Shown in pieces: positions 52,937-62,900 of a stretch of 64,000 bases of DNA. The stretch comes from Bradyrhizobium sp. 164 (GTDB lineage Bacteria > Pseudomonadota > Alphaproteobacteria > Rhizobiales > Xanthobacteraceae). Position numbers and translations under genes: made by a program. The stretch spans positions 124,001 through 188,000 of the forward strand of contig NZ_JADPKA010000001.1 of the NCBI RefSeq assembly GCF_023073715.1. Direction: 5' to 3'. The notes below the pieces were generated by a model. That model did no database searches. It had not been told where the DNA came from and saw nothing but the letters and a program-made list of their open reading frames with translations. Each line of letters begins with the position of its first letter. Positions within the stretch are counted from its first letter, which is position 1.

Positions 52937-54082
52937 CTAAGAAACAGCCGGATTGGCGTCGCCCGGAATGGCCTGCAACACGAAGCCTAGCGATTTCGCC
53001 CGGCGCTGTAGGTTGGCGAGGACGCGGCTACGATATTGCTGCTCATATTGGTCGGCACCAGGATCCCTGTAGCTCATGCCGTGCCGGAGTGTGTTGTAGA
53101 ATAAAACCGCAATCTTGCGAGCGGTCGCCGTCACGGCCTTCGATTTACCCGCACGTGAGGACAGCCGACGATAGAATGCTCCCAGCGCTGTCTCGCTCCG
53201 CCCCACGGTTGTGGCTGCCAACCGCAACAGCGCAGCTGCGGGACTTGAGGATCTCCGTGTGCGCGAGGACAGCACCTTGCCACCGGAGATCTTGTTGCCG
53301 GGTGCGAGGCAGAGCCAGGAAGTGAAGTGTTTGGCGCTCGGCCATGCGCTTAAATCCGTGCCGCACTCGCCGATGAGCTTCAATGCGAGCGACGGACCCA
53401 ACCCATGGATCTCAGTCAAATCGACGCCGAGCACGCCGTACAGTGCAGTCCTGACATCGAAGGTGGGGGTGTTGACCTGCTTGGTCTTTACGCGTGGCTT
53501 GGCTAGCTTTCTGACCGGTCTTGCTCCTTTGGTGTTCAATGCACTGATCAGGACTTCGAGCTTGCGATCACAGTCGAGCATCTTTGCCTGGTAAACGTCG
53601 TAGAGTTCCAGTGATTGAGTCAACGCGAAGACATGTTCGTGGCGGTCAGCCGCATAAGCCGTCGCCAGCACGACGCGGTTGCGCACCCCTGTAGCAGCGT
53701 CCAGAAAACGCTTGATCTCTTCGGCACTAAGCACGAGCGGAAGCTTGTCGGGCTTCTGGCCACCGATGATCCGCTCGAATGCCTCCGTCTGCCCGAGTGT
53801 GACGCCGTAGAAGAAGCGCAGCGCGCAGGCCACCTGATTGATGTGGGACCACGAACGCTTTTGGCCGATGAGGTGCAGTTGGTAGGCACGGACCTGCTCG
53901 AAACTCAACCGGTCCGGGGCGTCGCCGAAATGGCGGCTAAACTTTGCGATCGCATAGATATAGGATTGCTGAGTCGACGGCGACAGATTGCGGACCGTCA
54001 TATCCTCGATCATGCGCTGCCGAAGAGGGCTCATCGTAGCCATCTGGGTCTCCTGTCTTGAGAGGGGTGCGAAGACCAACAT
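52937..54082 (-). mobile_element. Chimeric ORF: tyrosine-integrase N-terminus fused to IS110 C-terminus
   Basis: One 381-codon open frame joins two unrelated proteins. Residues 18-150 (MTVRNLSPSTQQSYIYAIAK, FEQVRAYQLHLIGQKRSWSH, LVLSAEEIKRFLDAATGVRN) are the SAM-like and early catalytic part of the integrase that accompanies IS91-like elements. From about residue 150 (DRHEHVFALTQSLELYDVYQ) the sequence is the C-terminal half of an IS110-family transposase (LGVDLTEIHGLGPSLALKLI, LAPGNKISGGKVLSSRTRRS with the conserved Ser, FYRRLSSRAGKSKAVTATAR). The IS110 DEDD domain and the integrase active site are both missing. Probably a deletion fused them in frame. Confidence 0.8.
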
Positions 54083-54345
54083 CCTCTCAGACAGGACACC
54101 TTAGTTCACCAGGCTTGCTCCCACTCCCGCGTAGCGGGTTCGTTCAATCCTGGACGACATCGATCGGAATCCGCATTCACAAGCGCTTGGCGCTTATCGA
54201 ATTCCAGCGGCTCAGGTAATACTGCTCGCAGCCTTGCCGGGTCGGTGCGGGTACGTAATAGTACGCTTGAAGAACCTCATTCAGTCGATCCTTCACGCCA
54301 CCTCATTCCGCCCTGTGCACACCTCAACCTTGTGGGGATTGGCGG

Positions 54346-54618
54346 TTATAGTCGTATCTCGGTCGTCAGCAGTCCGTCATACTTCTTCTTCCAGTTGAAG
54401 TAGGTCGATTGGCTGATCCCGGACTTGCGGCAGATCTCCGCCACCGCAATCCCGTCACAGCCCTGCTCCAGGATGAACGCCTTCTGGGCGTCCGAAAAAC
54501 TCGAGGCCTTCGTCGTCCTTCGCTCCTGCCAACCGGGAATCGATACGAAAACTCTAGCCAAAATGGTCCAGTTTGCCCGCCTCCGATCAAAAGATGGACG
54601 GACAGATGAAGCGAGCAA
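54346..54618 (-). mobile_element. IS3-family OrfA fragment
   Basis: TTKASSFSDAQKAFILEQGC, then VAEICRKSGISQSTYFNWKK and KYDGLL, is the helix-turn-helix OrfA of IS3-type elements. There is no plausible start (the part before it is unrelated), and OrfB does not follow. Confidence 0.65.
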
Positions 54619-54865
54619 GGTTCACGGGAGAGCAGATTACGGTATTGAAGGGGCATGAGGCTGGGACGAAGACAGCCGACCTCTTGCAAGCAGGGTGTTT
54701 CCGACGCGACCATCTACATTGGAACGCCAAATTCGGTGGCGTGGACGCTTCCGAAGCGAAGCGGCTGAGGCCTTGGAAGAGGAGAACACGAAGCTGAAGA
54801 GGCTTCTGGCCGACCAGATGCTCGATGCGGCCGCGCTTTGCGAGCTCCTTTCAAAAAAATGGTAG
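54606..54865 (+). mobile_element. Second IS3-family OrfA fragment, opposite strand
   Basis: KRARFTGEQITVLKGHEAGT, then a frameshifted middle, then ALEEENTKLKRLLADQMLDA and LCELLSKKW ending at 54865. It is an IS3 OrfA (IS407-like) with its leucine zipper. It overlaps the broken 3' end of the repeat-effector gene, which it probably truncated. Confidence 0.7.
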
Positions 54866-57151
54866 GGCCCCCCGCCAAGCGCGCTGTGGTCGTATCTGCA
54901 GGCCGTCATAAGCCCCCCCGATCCGCGAGCCAGCTCGATCGTGGGGGCGGACCGGAGGATAATCCGCTATGGCTCCGGGCCCCATCGGCAACAGTGCCGC
55001 CAATGCCCGAGCCCGATGCACGGGCTGCTCGAACCCGTCGGCCAGAGCAGCTAGGCGCGCCTCAAGCTCGGGCGAAATCTCTCCAATCCCTGGTCCAAGG
55101 CATTCTAGGGCGACGATACGATCTTTGGGTTTGTCAAGCCTCTCGGCAAGTGTGATCAGGCGGCCTTGGAATCCGGGCGCTAACCATGCGACGCGAGCTC
55201 CCAGCGCCAATACCGCGGCGCGCTTCCAGCCGCAGCCGTTCAGTCCTTCCACCAGAATGCCGAGGCGCTCCTGAAGGGGTGCCGGAAGCCCCTGAATGTT
55301 CGCTCTCCACGCGTAGAGAACCAAGATGCGATCTTGAGGTGAGTCAAGCCGCTCGGCAAGGACGACGAGGCGTCGCTGAAGGGGCCCGGCAAGGCACTGA
55401 ATGCTCTCTCCAAACCCCTGAAGAGCCGCAAGGCCAGCTTCAGACGGGCCAAGCCGCTCAGCAAGGAGGACGAGACGCTCCTGCAGCGGGAGCGCAAGAG
55501 TTTCTTGGTGTGCTCCGAGACTCGCCAAGGCTTCAGCACGATAATGTGGGTCGTCAATTCTTTCGCATAGCGTAATGAGCCGCTCCTGGAGTAGGGGCGT
55601 CAGAGCCGCCAGGCCTATTCCTAGGCTGCTCAAGGCCCGGGTGCGATTTCTTGGATGATTAAATGTTTCGGCGATGACAACGAGCCGCTGTTGGAGCGCG
55701 GTCGCCAACCCTGCCATGCCGTGTCCAAAGCCGGCCAGAGCTAGGATGCGGTGCCTTGGCTCGATCAACTGCTCGGTGAGCTCAACGAGGCGTTGCTGGA
55801 GCGCCGGTGCAAGCCGTGCTAGGGCGCTTCCCAGAATTCGGATGGCCCAAGCCACGTCGATGGGCTCGAAGCCGTCCACCATGGCGACAAGGCGCTCCTG
55901 CAGCTGAGGCGCTAGCCGGTCTATACACTCTGCGAGGGCCATCAAGGCCTTAGCGCGCTCCGATGAACCGCTTAGTCCCACGACGAGCATGATAAGGCGC
56001 GCCTGAAGTGCAGGCGCGAGCTTATCCATGCGCGGCCCGAAGCCGCACAGCGCCTCAGCACGATCGGATGTGTCTAACGCCCCCACGAGGTCGACTAGAC
56101 GCTCCTGGAGTGCGGGCGCGAGCTTATCAATGCGCCGCCCGAAGCCGCACAGCGCCTTAACACGATCGGACGTGTCTAATTCTTCCACGAGGTCGACCAG
56201 ACGCTCCTGGAGCGCGGGGGCAAGCTGTCCCGCGCCTGGCCCTAGGATCTCCAAAGCCTTGCCGAGGTCCTCTGGCAGGACGCACTCATCTGCGAACACA
56301 ACCAGAAGCTCCTGAAGCGCGGGCGTAAGTCGTTCCGCATGTTCTACCAGGCCCTCCATAACCTGTAGCCGCCTCCTATCACCAAGGTCCTTTGCGAGCA
56401 CAACGAGGCGCTCCTGCAGCGCGGGTGCAAGCTCTCCTATGTACGCACCTAGGGCGTGGAGGAGACAGGCACGATGCGCTGGGTGGGCAATCCCCTCGGC
56501 CAGGGCGACAAGACGTTCTTGGAGTGCTGGCGCAAGCTCCTTGAGGCACCTTCCGAGGGTTCTCACCGCCAACCCGCGATGCTCGGGGGCGTTTAGCCCT
56601 TCGGCGAGCGCCACGAGGTGCTCCTGCTGCGTCAATGTCAGAAAATTGATGTTGATCGCGAGTGATTGGACTACACCATGCATCAATAGCTCGGCAAACC
56701 GGCCCGCGATGCCCGGGGCGGGAGTCACTATTCTGTCCCAGACAGCCTGAACCCGAATAGCTATCCGGGTCATCTTGTGACGATCAGAATCGTAGAGCCT
56801 GGGGACATCAGTTCGCAGATCGCGGGTCGTTTGCGACAGACTCACCAGATCGGTTAGCCTCAGCTGCTCAACTAGAATTTTGAGTAAATCCGGCGGCAAA
56901 TGGAGCAAATCCGGTGGTGGTGGAATAAAGTCCGGCGGTGCACCAAGGTCACCGATGATGCGAAGGTTGTTGCGAGATAATGGTGCGCTTGATCCCAAAG
57001 GTTCAGCGGGCCAGTGCTCCACAACGGCAAGTGATCTATTTACTGCTTCAAGGCTGCCAATTGGCGCCGTGTGCGAGTCGTCCGCGCTCTCAGCTTCGTG
57101 GGCGCCAAACCCCAGGATCGGCTCCTTGCCAAGCTCCCTTATAGCTCTCAC
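54851..57151 (-). CDS. F-box protein with 35-residue helical repeats, candidate effector
   Basis: A 766-residue product from GTG 57151 (GAAGGTG upstream). The N-terminal 80 residues are polar. Residues 82-115 (LHLPPDLLKILVEQLRLTDL, then VSLSQTTRDLRT) fit an F-box. From about residue 165 run some sixteen repeats of 34-37 residues with the pattern LAPALQERLV-LAE-L--P--R--AL--LG--I. They look like HEAT-type helix pairs. Bacterial F-box proteins act inside eukaryotic cells by joining SCF ubiquitin ligases, so a type III effector that binds a host target through the repeats is likely. After ARALAALLPM the C-terminus turns into IS3-related noise, so the end is probably truncated. I know no named family with this combination. 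Confidence 0.65.
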   Translation of the reverse strand: MRAIRELGKEPILGFGAHEAESADDSHTAPIGSLEAVNRSLAVVEHWPAEPLGSSAPLSRNNLRIIGDLGAPPDFIPPPPDLLHLPPDLLKILVEQLRLTDLVSLSQTTRDLRTDVPRLYDSDRHKMTRIAIRVQAVWDRIVTPAPGIAGRFAELLMHGVVQSLAININFLTLTQQEHLVALAEGLNAPEHRGLAVRTLGRCLKELAPALQERLVALAEGIAHPAHRACLLHALGAYIGELAPALQERLVVLAKDLGDRRRLQVMEGLVEHAERLTPALQELLVVFADECVLPEDLGKALEILGPGAGQLAPALQERLVDLVEELDTSDRVKALCGFGRRIDKLAPALQERLVDLVGALDTSDRAEALCGFGPRMDKLAPALQARLIMLVVGLSGSSERAKALMALAECIDRLAPQLQERLVAMVDGFEPIDVAWAIRILGSALARLAPALQQRLVELTEQLIEPRHRILALAGFGHGMAGLATALQQRLVVIAETFNHPRNRTRALSSLGIGLAALTPLLQERLITLCERIDDPHYRAEALASLGAHQETLALPLQERLVLLAERLGPSEAGLAALQGFGESIQCLAGPLQRRLVVLAERLDSPQDRILVLYAWRANIQGLPAPLQERLGILVEGLNGCGWKRAAVLALGARVAWLAPGFQGRLITLAERLDKPKDRIVALECLGPGIGEISPELEARLAALADGFEQPVHRARALAALLPMGPGAIADYPPVRPHDRAGSRIGGAYDGLQIRPQRAWRGALPFF

Positions 57152-57359
57152 AATTCACCTTCTATAGACCAGCGAATATTTGGCTTCGATTCAGCTCTAA
57201 GAGCGAGGCAGGTCTGGGGCGCTGCACTTATCGAACCCCCGCATTGTGGCTCTGCCATACTTGGTAGATAGTGATGCACTGCGTCAAATAGATCTTCGCT
57301 CTGAGATCATATCTTAGGATTATGGCTGGCGATTCCAGATGCGTGTTCGCTGTCAGGCC

Positions 57360-57519
57360 TTGCGAGACTATCGGCAAGCAAAGCGTGATGCGCCACGAAG
57401 ACGTTAGCGCGCGTTAGGCCTCACCTCGATCAGGATCGGGGCCCGAGTCCCGACAGGCTTGCGGCGAGCCCGCAGGGTGAGCCTTTCCTCGCGATAAAGT
57501 CGGTAGATCCGATTGATCC
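57360..57519 (-). mobile_element. IS3-family OrfB fragment
   Basis: The minus frame reads INRIYRLYREERLTLRARRK, then PVGTRAPILIEVRPNAR, a typical internal piece of IS3-family OrfB before the DDE core. It is cut at 57520 by the end of the IS5 element. Confidence 0.6.
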
Positions 57520-58241
57520 CCTAGGCGGTGTGGACTCTAAGGATTCCTTTTAGGAGCAAATCAGATTCAAAGCTGCTTTTCGGGAGGCAGTCTTGGGTGT
57601 GATGGATCGGCTGGTGTTGAGCGACGCGGCTTGGGAGCGGATGGCGCCGCTGATCATAGGTCGGCCTGACCAGAAGGGCTCGACTGGGCGCGACAATCGG
57701 ATGTTCGTGGAAGGTGTGCTGTGGATCGCTCGTACGGGCTCTCCCTGGCGTGATCTTCCGGAGGTGTTTGGGGACTGGAACAGCGTGTTCCGGCGCTTCA
57801 GCCGATGGAGTGCCAAAGGCGTCTGGTGGCGGATCTTCGAGGCGATGTCCGACGATCCGGACTTCGAATACCTGATTGTCGATCCCACCATTGTTCGAGC
57901 CCATCAGCATGCTGCCGGGGCCAAAAAAGGGGGTCTGAAGATCAGGCGATTGGCCGTTCGCGCGGCGGCCTGAGCACCAAGATACATATGGCCGTTCGCG
58001 GCTTGGGATGTCCTGTACGGTTCACGATCACCGCAGGCCAGAAGGGCGATGCACCGCAAGCCGCCGAATTGATCGAGGGATTGCCTGCCGAGGTTTTCAT
58101 GGCCGATACAGCTTATGACGCCGATCACCTGCGCCAAGCCATCGCAGCAAAGGATTCGAAAAAACCACACGAAACTACCTCGCCGTCGTCACCCTCGCAG
58201 CCATCGTCTTATGGATGCGATAAGTGTCCACACCGCCTAGG
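57520..58241 (+). mobile_element. IS5-family element with internal deletion and intact ends
   Basis: Inverted repeats of about 20 bp, CCTAGGCGGTGTGGACTCTA (57520) and its near-complement ending CACACCGCCTAGG (58221-58241), bound the element. The transposase starts near 57593 (RLVLSDAAWERMAPLIIGRP, WIARTGSPWRDLPEVFGDWN, YLIVDPTIVRAHQHAAGAKK) and continues in the next frame (RGGLSTKIHMAVRGLGCPVR), as in IS427-type elements with two overlapping ORFs. After AAKDSK a deletion joins directly to the family's last residues, so part of the C-terminal catalytic domain is missing. It sits in IS3 debris. Confidence 0.85.
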
Positions 58242-58782
58242 GCTCCCCGTCGCATTCTGCGTGGCCGACTGTAGCGATGCTCGCAAACCGACGACAGTAA
58301 TTTAGCTAGACAGTTCTTTCGGCAGATGGAATTCTCACAAAACTCCGCTTCGGATATTCCATAGTATTTATGCAAATCGCGAAACTAATTGCAAGCAATC
58401 GTTTGCGTATAAACGACTAGCGCTATCAAACGCAGTACGGCGAATCCGGGTCGTCATTCGCCAGGGCGACTCAGCCGCCGTACAGGCACGCGGAAAGAAC
58501 AACATTCTCCTTGTCATTTCCCTCGAAGAGGAGCTTCTTGAAATCCAAAAAAGTTCCTTCCGAGCAAGCGCAACCCTCTCGAGCGACACGACCACCATTG
58601 CTTTGAGATCGAGAGTGTCCCTGGTCGGTCGATGCTCATCGTTGCTCAAGAGCAGAGATCACCCACTTCGTTGAACAGAATTTCGGCATGACGGCCTCGG
58701 AGTCCGAGGTAAGCCACCTGTACGCGCCCCTTCGATTGACCAGTGGGGATTGGTTCTGACACCTTCGGGTATCGCAACGACC
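58242..58782. other. Intergenic stretch
   Basis: No supported gene. The sequence is locally AT-richer (58310-58420) and may contain regulatory sites that I cannot define. Confidence 0.3.
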
Positions 58783-59870
58783 TTACAGACTTCGCGCGCG
58801 CTCGACTAGTTGCTCCATCTTACCATCGACGGTGAGCGACCGCGCCAACATGAAGGTGCTGAGCTTTCCCGGCAGCTGCACCGCGACCACCGGCAATGCC
58901 CCGGAGGTCAGGCGATGGAAAATCGAATAGCGTGTCTCAGGCTCCGTCGCCACTCGCCGCCCCTGCAGGCACACAACCAAAAGCTGCATTAGCTCCGCAT
59001 TACCCTGCGGCGGTCTGGGCTCATGGTCCATCGCCCGCAGCACATCATGCGTGTCGAAGACGGATGCCGGATGTTGCGCCTGGATCCTCGCTGCGTCCTG
59101 CGCCCATAAACGAGTCCAGCGCGTCGACGGGATCGTCCGCCTCGATATGCGCGATCAGGTTCCAGCTCCTATTGGAAAGATCGCTTTTGATGAGATCGCG
59201 CGTGCTGTACAAGATCTCCTTGGTCTTGCGCTCAGCTCGTCCCGCCGTACGAGCAAATCGATTTTGCTTCGCTCGACATACTGCCGCCTGAACAACGTTT
59301 CCAGGACCGCACGGGCGTTCAGCACTTGATAGATCGACAAAGCCGGGCAGCGGCTCGCGAACGGCCCACGAGTCCGCTCGGCCTCGCTTGCGTTGAGATG
59401 CGCCTCGATCTTGCGCTCCACGACGGGTTGGATGTCGTTCAGCAGGTTCAGAGCCTGTCTGCGGTGCGAGCGCAGGTGCGGGCTGCGCGCCAGCGGCAGC
59501 AGGGCAGCGCAAAGATTGCCCGTGGTTTCGAGGTTATTCTCCGCGGCAAAACCAAGGGCACGATGCAATTCCCTAAGGCGATCCAGCCCTGTTGGTGCGA
59601 GCAAACCGAGGTCCTCAAACAGCCCGACCTTCGCCAGCTCCTTGAAAATGATGGCGATGCTCAGAACGTTGGCTTGCTCCAGCCGATCATCGGCATAGTG
59701 CAGGTAATGAGCCAGCCGATGTAAGCTATTCTTCAGCAGGGCTGTCTCCGCGCGTCTCCACCCTGCTGCACCAAACCTGCGAAAGAACCCTTGATCGTTG
59801 CCCCTTATCGCCCTGGAGTTGAACGATCTCTGCTTCTCGCGGTAAACGCTAAATCCGCTCGTGCGTTACT
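58783..59870 (-). pseudogene. Truncated paralogue of the large polymerase-like effector
   Basis: The minus strand reads GNDQGFFRRFGAAGWRRAET, LAHYLHYADDRLEQANVLSI, LSIYQVLNARAVLETLFRRQ, and after a frameshift near 59160 HEPRPPQGNAELMQLLVVCL, then RYSIFHRLTSGALPVVAVQL. Everything after LSIYQVL matches the start of the large gene at 63950-63500, residue by residue with moderate divergence. The upstream part shows what probably precedes that gene's sequence beyond the window edge. The copy stops before the DFDGD region. It is a broken tandem duplicate. Confidence 0.7.
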
Positions 59871-59973
59871 GCCGGCCAGCAAAGGCTGCGGGTCGGCGGT
59901 GAGGGTGTCGAGATGCGCCGTTCCCCTTCACTCATTGGTGCCGGCGCCTGGATGGCTTCCACGACGCCGCCCC

Positions 59974-62900
59974 CTAATCGCAGCCGTTGTGATGATCATC
60001 GTGCATGCGCTGCGCGGTCGGAGACATGCTGATGGCGGTCCCGGAAGTACCGGCGGAATGTGATATCTCTGCAGCCGGCGGACCGCCTTCTATGTCACTG
60101 CACAGGAAAGCGAAGAGTTCCTTCACGCAAATGCGGGCGTACTTCTTGGCTTTTTGAAAGGGCGGGACGAGCGGCAACCTGATATCGGCCTTTTGGTAGA
60201 ACGGACTGCGCTCTTCGTACAGCTGGTTAACCTTCTGCTCGACGTCGGCACCTTGCAGCAGCGGCCGGGTGGTGTCCCACTTGAGGCGCCTGCGGAGCTC
60301 TTTCAGCTCGGTGTCGAGCCAGATCGACCTCGCCTTATCAAGGATCAGGGCCTGATTGGATTCCTTGCCAAAGCAGCCGCCGCCGGTTGCGATGACGATG
60401 GGCCCTCTCTCCAGCTGCTTGGCGAGCTCTTTGGTCTCCAGGTCCCTGAAGTGCGCCTCGCCGCGGCCAGGGTCGGCGAACATCTCCATCAGATTGCCGT
60501 GCTCGGCGACGATACGCTTATCGATGTCGACAAACTCCACCCCCAACTCCTTGGCAAGCTGGTCGCCGATGGTCGACTTGCCGCTCGCCGGCATGCCGAC
60601 GAGCACCACCGGCCGCGTACCGAGGGCCGCGAGGATCTCGCCGGCTTGCGGCGAGCGAGGAGCGGTCGCAATCTGTTGTCTTCCGACGGTGCGCCACCTG
60701 GAGGTCCCTGCCGCCCTCGACCTGTTTTCTCCTGACGAGCAAAAGTGTAATATGTCCCAGGTACCACGGGGAATGGGGACCAGCTCGCATTCGCTCTGCG
60801 CGCGCTCGGCCCGGTAACTGGCCGGCGTATGGAACGCGACCTCGAAGCGATAGTTCTGCGCGGTTCTGAACGCCGTGTGAACGCCGCGCGTCCATCCTGA
60901 TGAACCAGTTGGTGGTCTCGACCTCGCTGCAGTCCCGCTCCTCGAAGGCCAGTGCCGCCTTCCTGAAGGCGCGCGTAAAAGCCTCCTCCGGGATCTCGAA
61001 GACATGGCGCATGGTATGGGTGACCAGTTGGGCCTCCGGCGCCGCGCTCACGCTCTGGCCGGTCAACTCGTCGGCTATCCAGACCTGCCCGCGCGACCGT
61101 TGGTCGAGATGCGGCACCTTCACCTCGATGCCGTCCTGCCGCAAAAGCTCGGCAACCGCGTGCACAGTTTCGGTAATCGCGCTTTCTTGCGCTTCGGCGG
61201 GGGCGGCTTCGAGCCTGGCGCGCTCCAGGGCCCGTTCGCTGCTCAGCGTTATCCTGCTGGCGGGGTCGTCGTCGGCCGAGATTGCTAAGGCGCTGGGCAG
61301 GATGCGCTGTTCGACGGCGAGTCTGATCGAGGCCTCCATGACCGAGGCCGCCAGCGTGGGGTTGTCCTTCAGAACCGCCAGGCTGCCATCGGCGTCGAAC
61401 CGGCCCTGGTGGAGCTTTGCCACTTGCGTCTTGACATAGGGCGCCGGCTTGAAGCCCGGCCTCTGCTCCAAGAGCCGCTGCAATTCGGTGGCTTTTTGCA
61501 TGAACACCCGCGCACCGGTATCGGACTTGTAGGCGTCCGTGCCGACCTTGATGCCGACGCTCAACAGATTGATGGCGCTTTCATGCAGATCGTCCGGGTT
61601 GTAGCCGTCGGGCCGCGGATCGATGCGCGGCTGGTAGTGGTTGAGCAGGAAGTCGATGCGCTTCCTGGCGTCAGCGGTTGCCGGATAGGATTCGCTGAGT
61701 TTCGGGAAGAGCGCGCCGGCGTCGGCGCTGACGGCAGGCTTCGCGCTGGTTGAGGTCACGGATCGCGCTAACTGCTGCTTGACGTCCGACTGCTCATGAG
61801 CCGGCTCGCTATTGAGCTGCAGGTTCCAGTCCTGGAGCTCGGCCACTAGCAAGGCGGCCAGTTCGCAGGCCACCGGATGCCTGGCGGCCTTGCTGTCTTC
61901 CCTCGCCCTGGCGATGAGCTCCTGGAGGGTCAGGCCATCCGGTCGATCTTCCTGCAACAGTGCGCGGATGTCGGCCTTGAGCTCATGATGAATGCCCTCG
62001 TAGGTGCCGAAGATGGCACGCTCGGCAAACCAGCGTTGCGCCTCCAGCGGCTGCGCCAGCACGTTGCGCTGCAGGCAGCTGTAGGTCTCCAGCGCCAGCC
62101 CGGTGGCCGACAGGATCTGCTTGGACCGGCTGAACTGGTAGCCGCCTTTCTCAATGGCCGGCGTGTGCGACTTCGGCGGCTTCATCGAGGCGATGCCGCG
62201 CGCCTGCAGCTGCGCGTCGAACTGGCGCACATGCTCGTAAAGGCGAGGCCGGTCGCCGATGATGACGACGGTGTCGCCGTCAAAATCGCCGTCGAGCTTT
62301 TTTTGTTCGGCGCTCGGAACCGCAACCAAAGAGCCGAGCGCGAACACCTCCGTCGCCTGCAGGATGCCGACGCACTCGAGCGCGGTGTCGGCCTTGACCC
62401 GGTCCTTTTCCTCCAGCCAGCGCGAATGGCACTTTACGTCCTCGGCAGACATCACCACCCCGCGCTCGGCGAAGTCCGCCGCCCACATTTCGTCGGGCAC
62501 AACGATCAAGATGCCTTTGGCAAAGAAGGTCGGATCGTCGGCGGTAAGCCCAGCCCGCGACCTGTGCGCGACATTGAAGCTGTATTGGAAGGCCACGCAC
62601 CGATCCAGGAACGCCGCGGTCCGATCGCCATCGCGCGCCGACCTGATCCGGTCGGCGGCGAACGGGCGCAGGTTGGGCTTGTCATAGGGGGAGCGTCCGA
62701 CAAGCACGCCAGCGTCACGGGTCAAGGTCTTGCTCTTGCCGGTCGGCACATGCAGGCATTCGTCGCTGGACGGCACGGCGATAGCGCCCGAACCCTCGAT
62801 ATGCCCGCCCGTGACCGTCCGGAACAGCTCCTCGGCGGTGAGGCTTTGATGGGTTTCGAGCCAAGCCAGAGCCTTCTCGCGGGTCTCCTGTGCCACTTCG

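Noticed and set aside
57170..57205. Minus-strand AGCTGAATCGAAGCC as a tts box before the F-box gene
   Set aside because: It fits only part of the consensus, lacks GTCAG, and is very close to the start codon.
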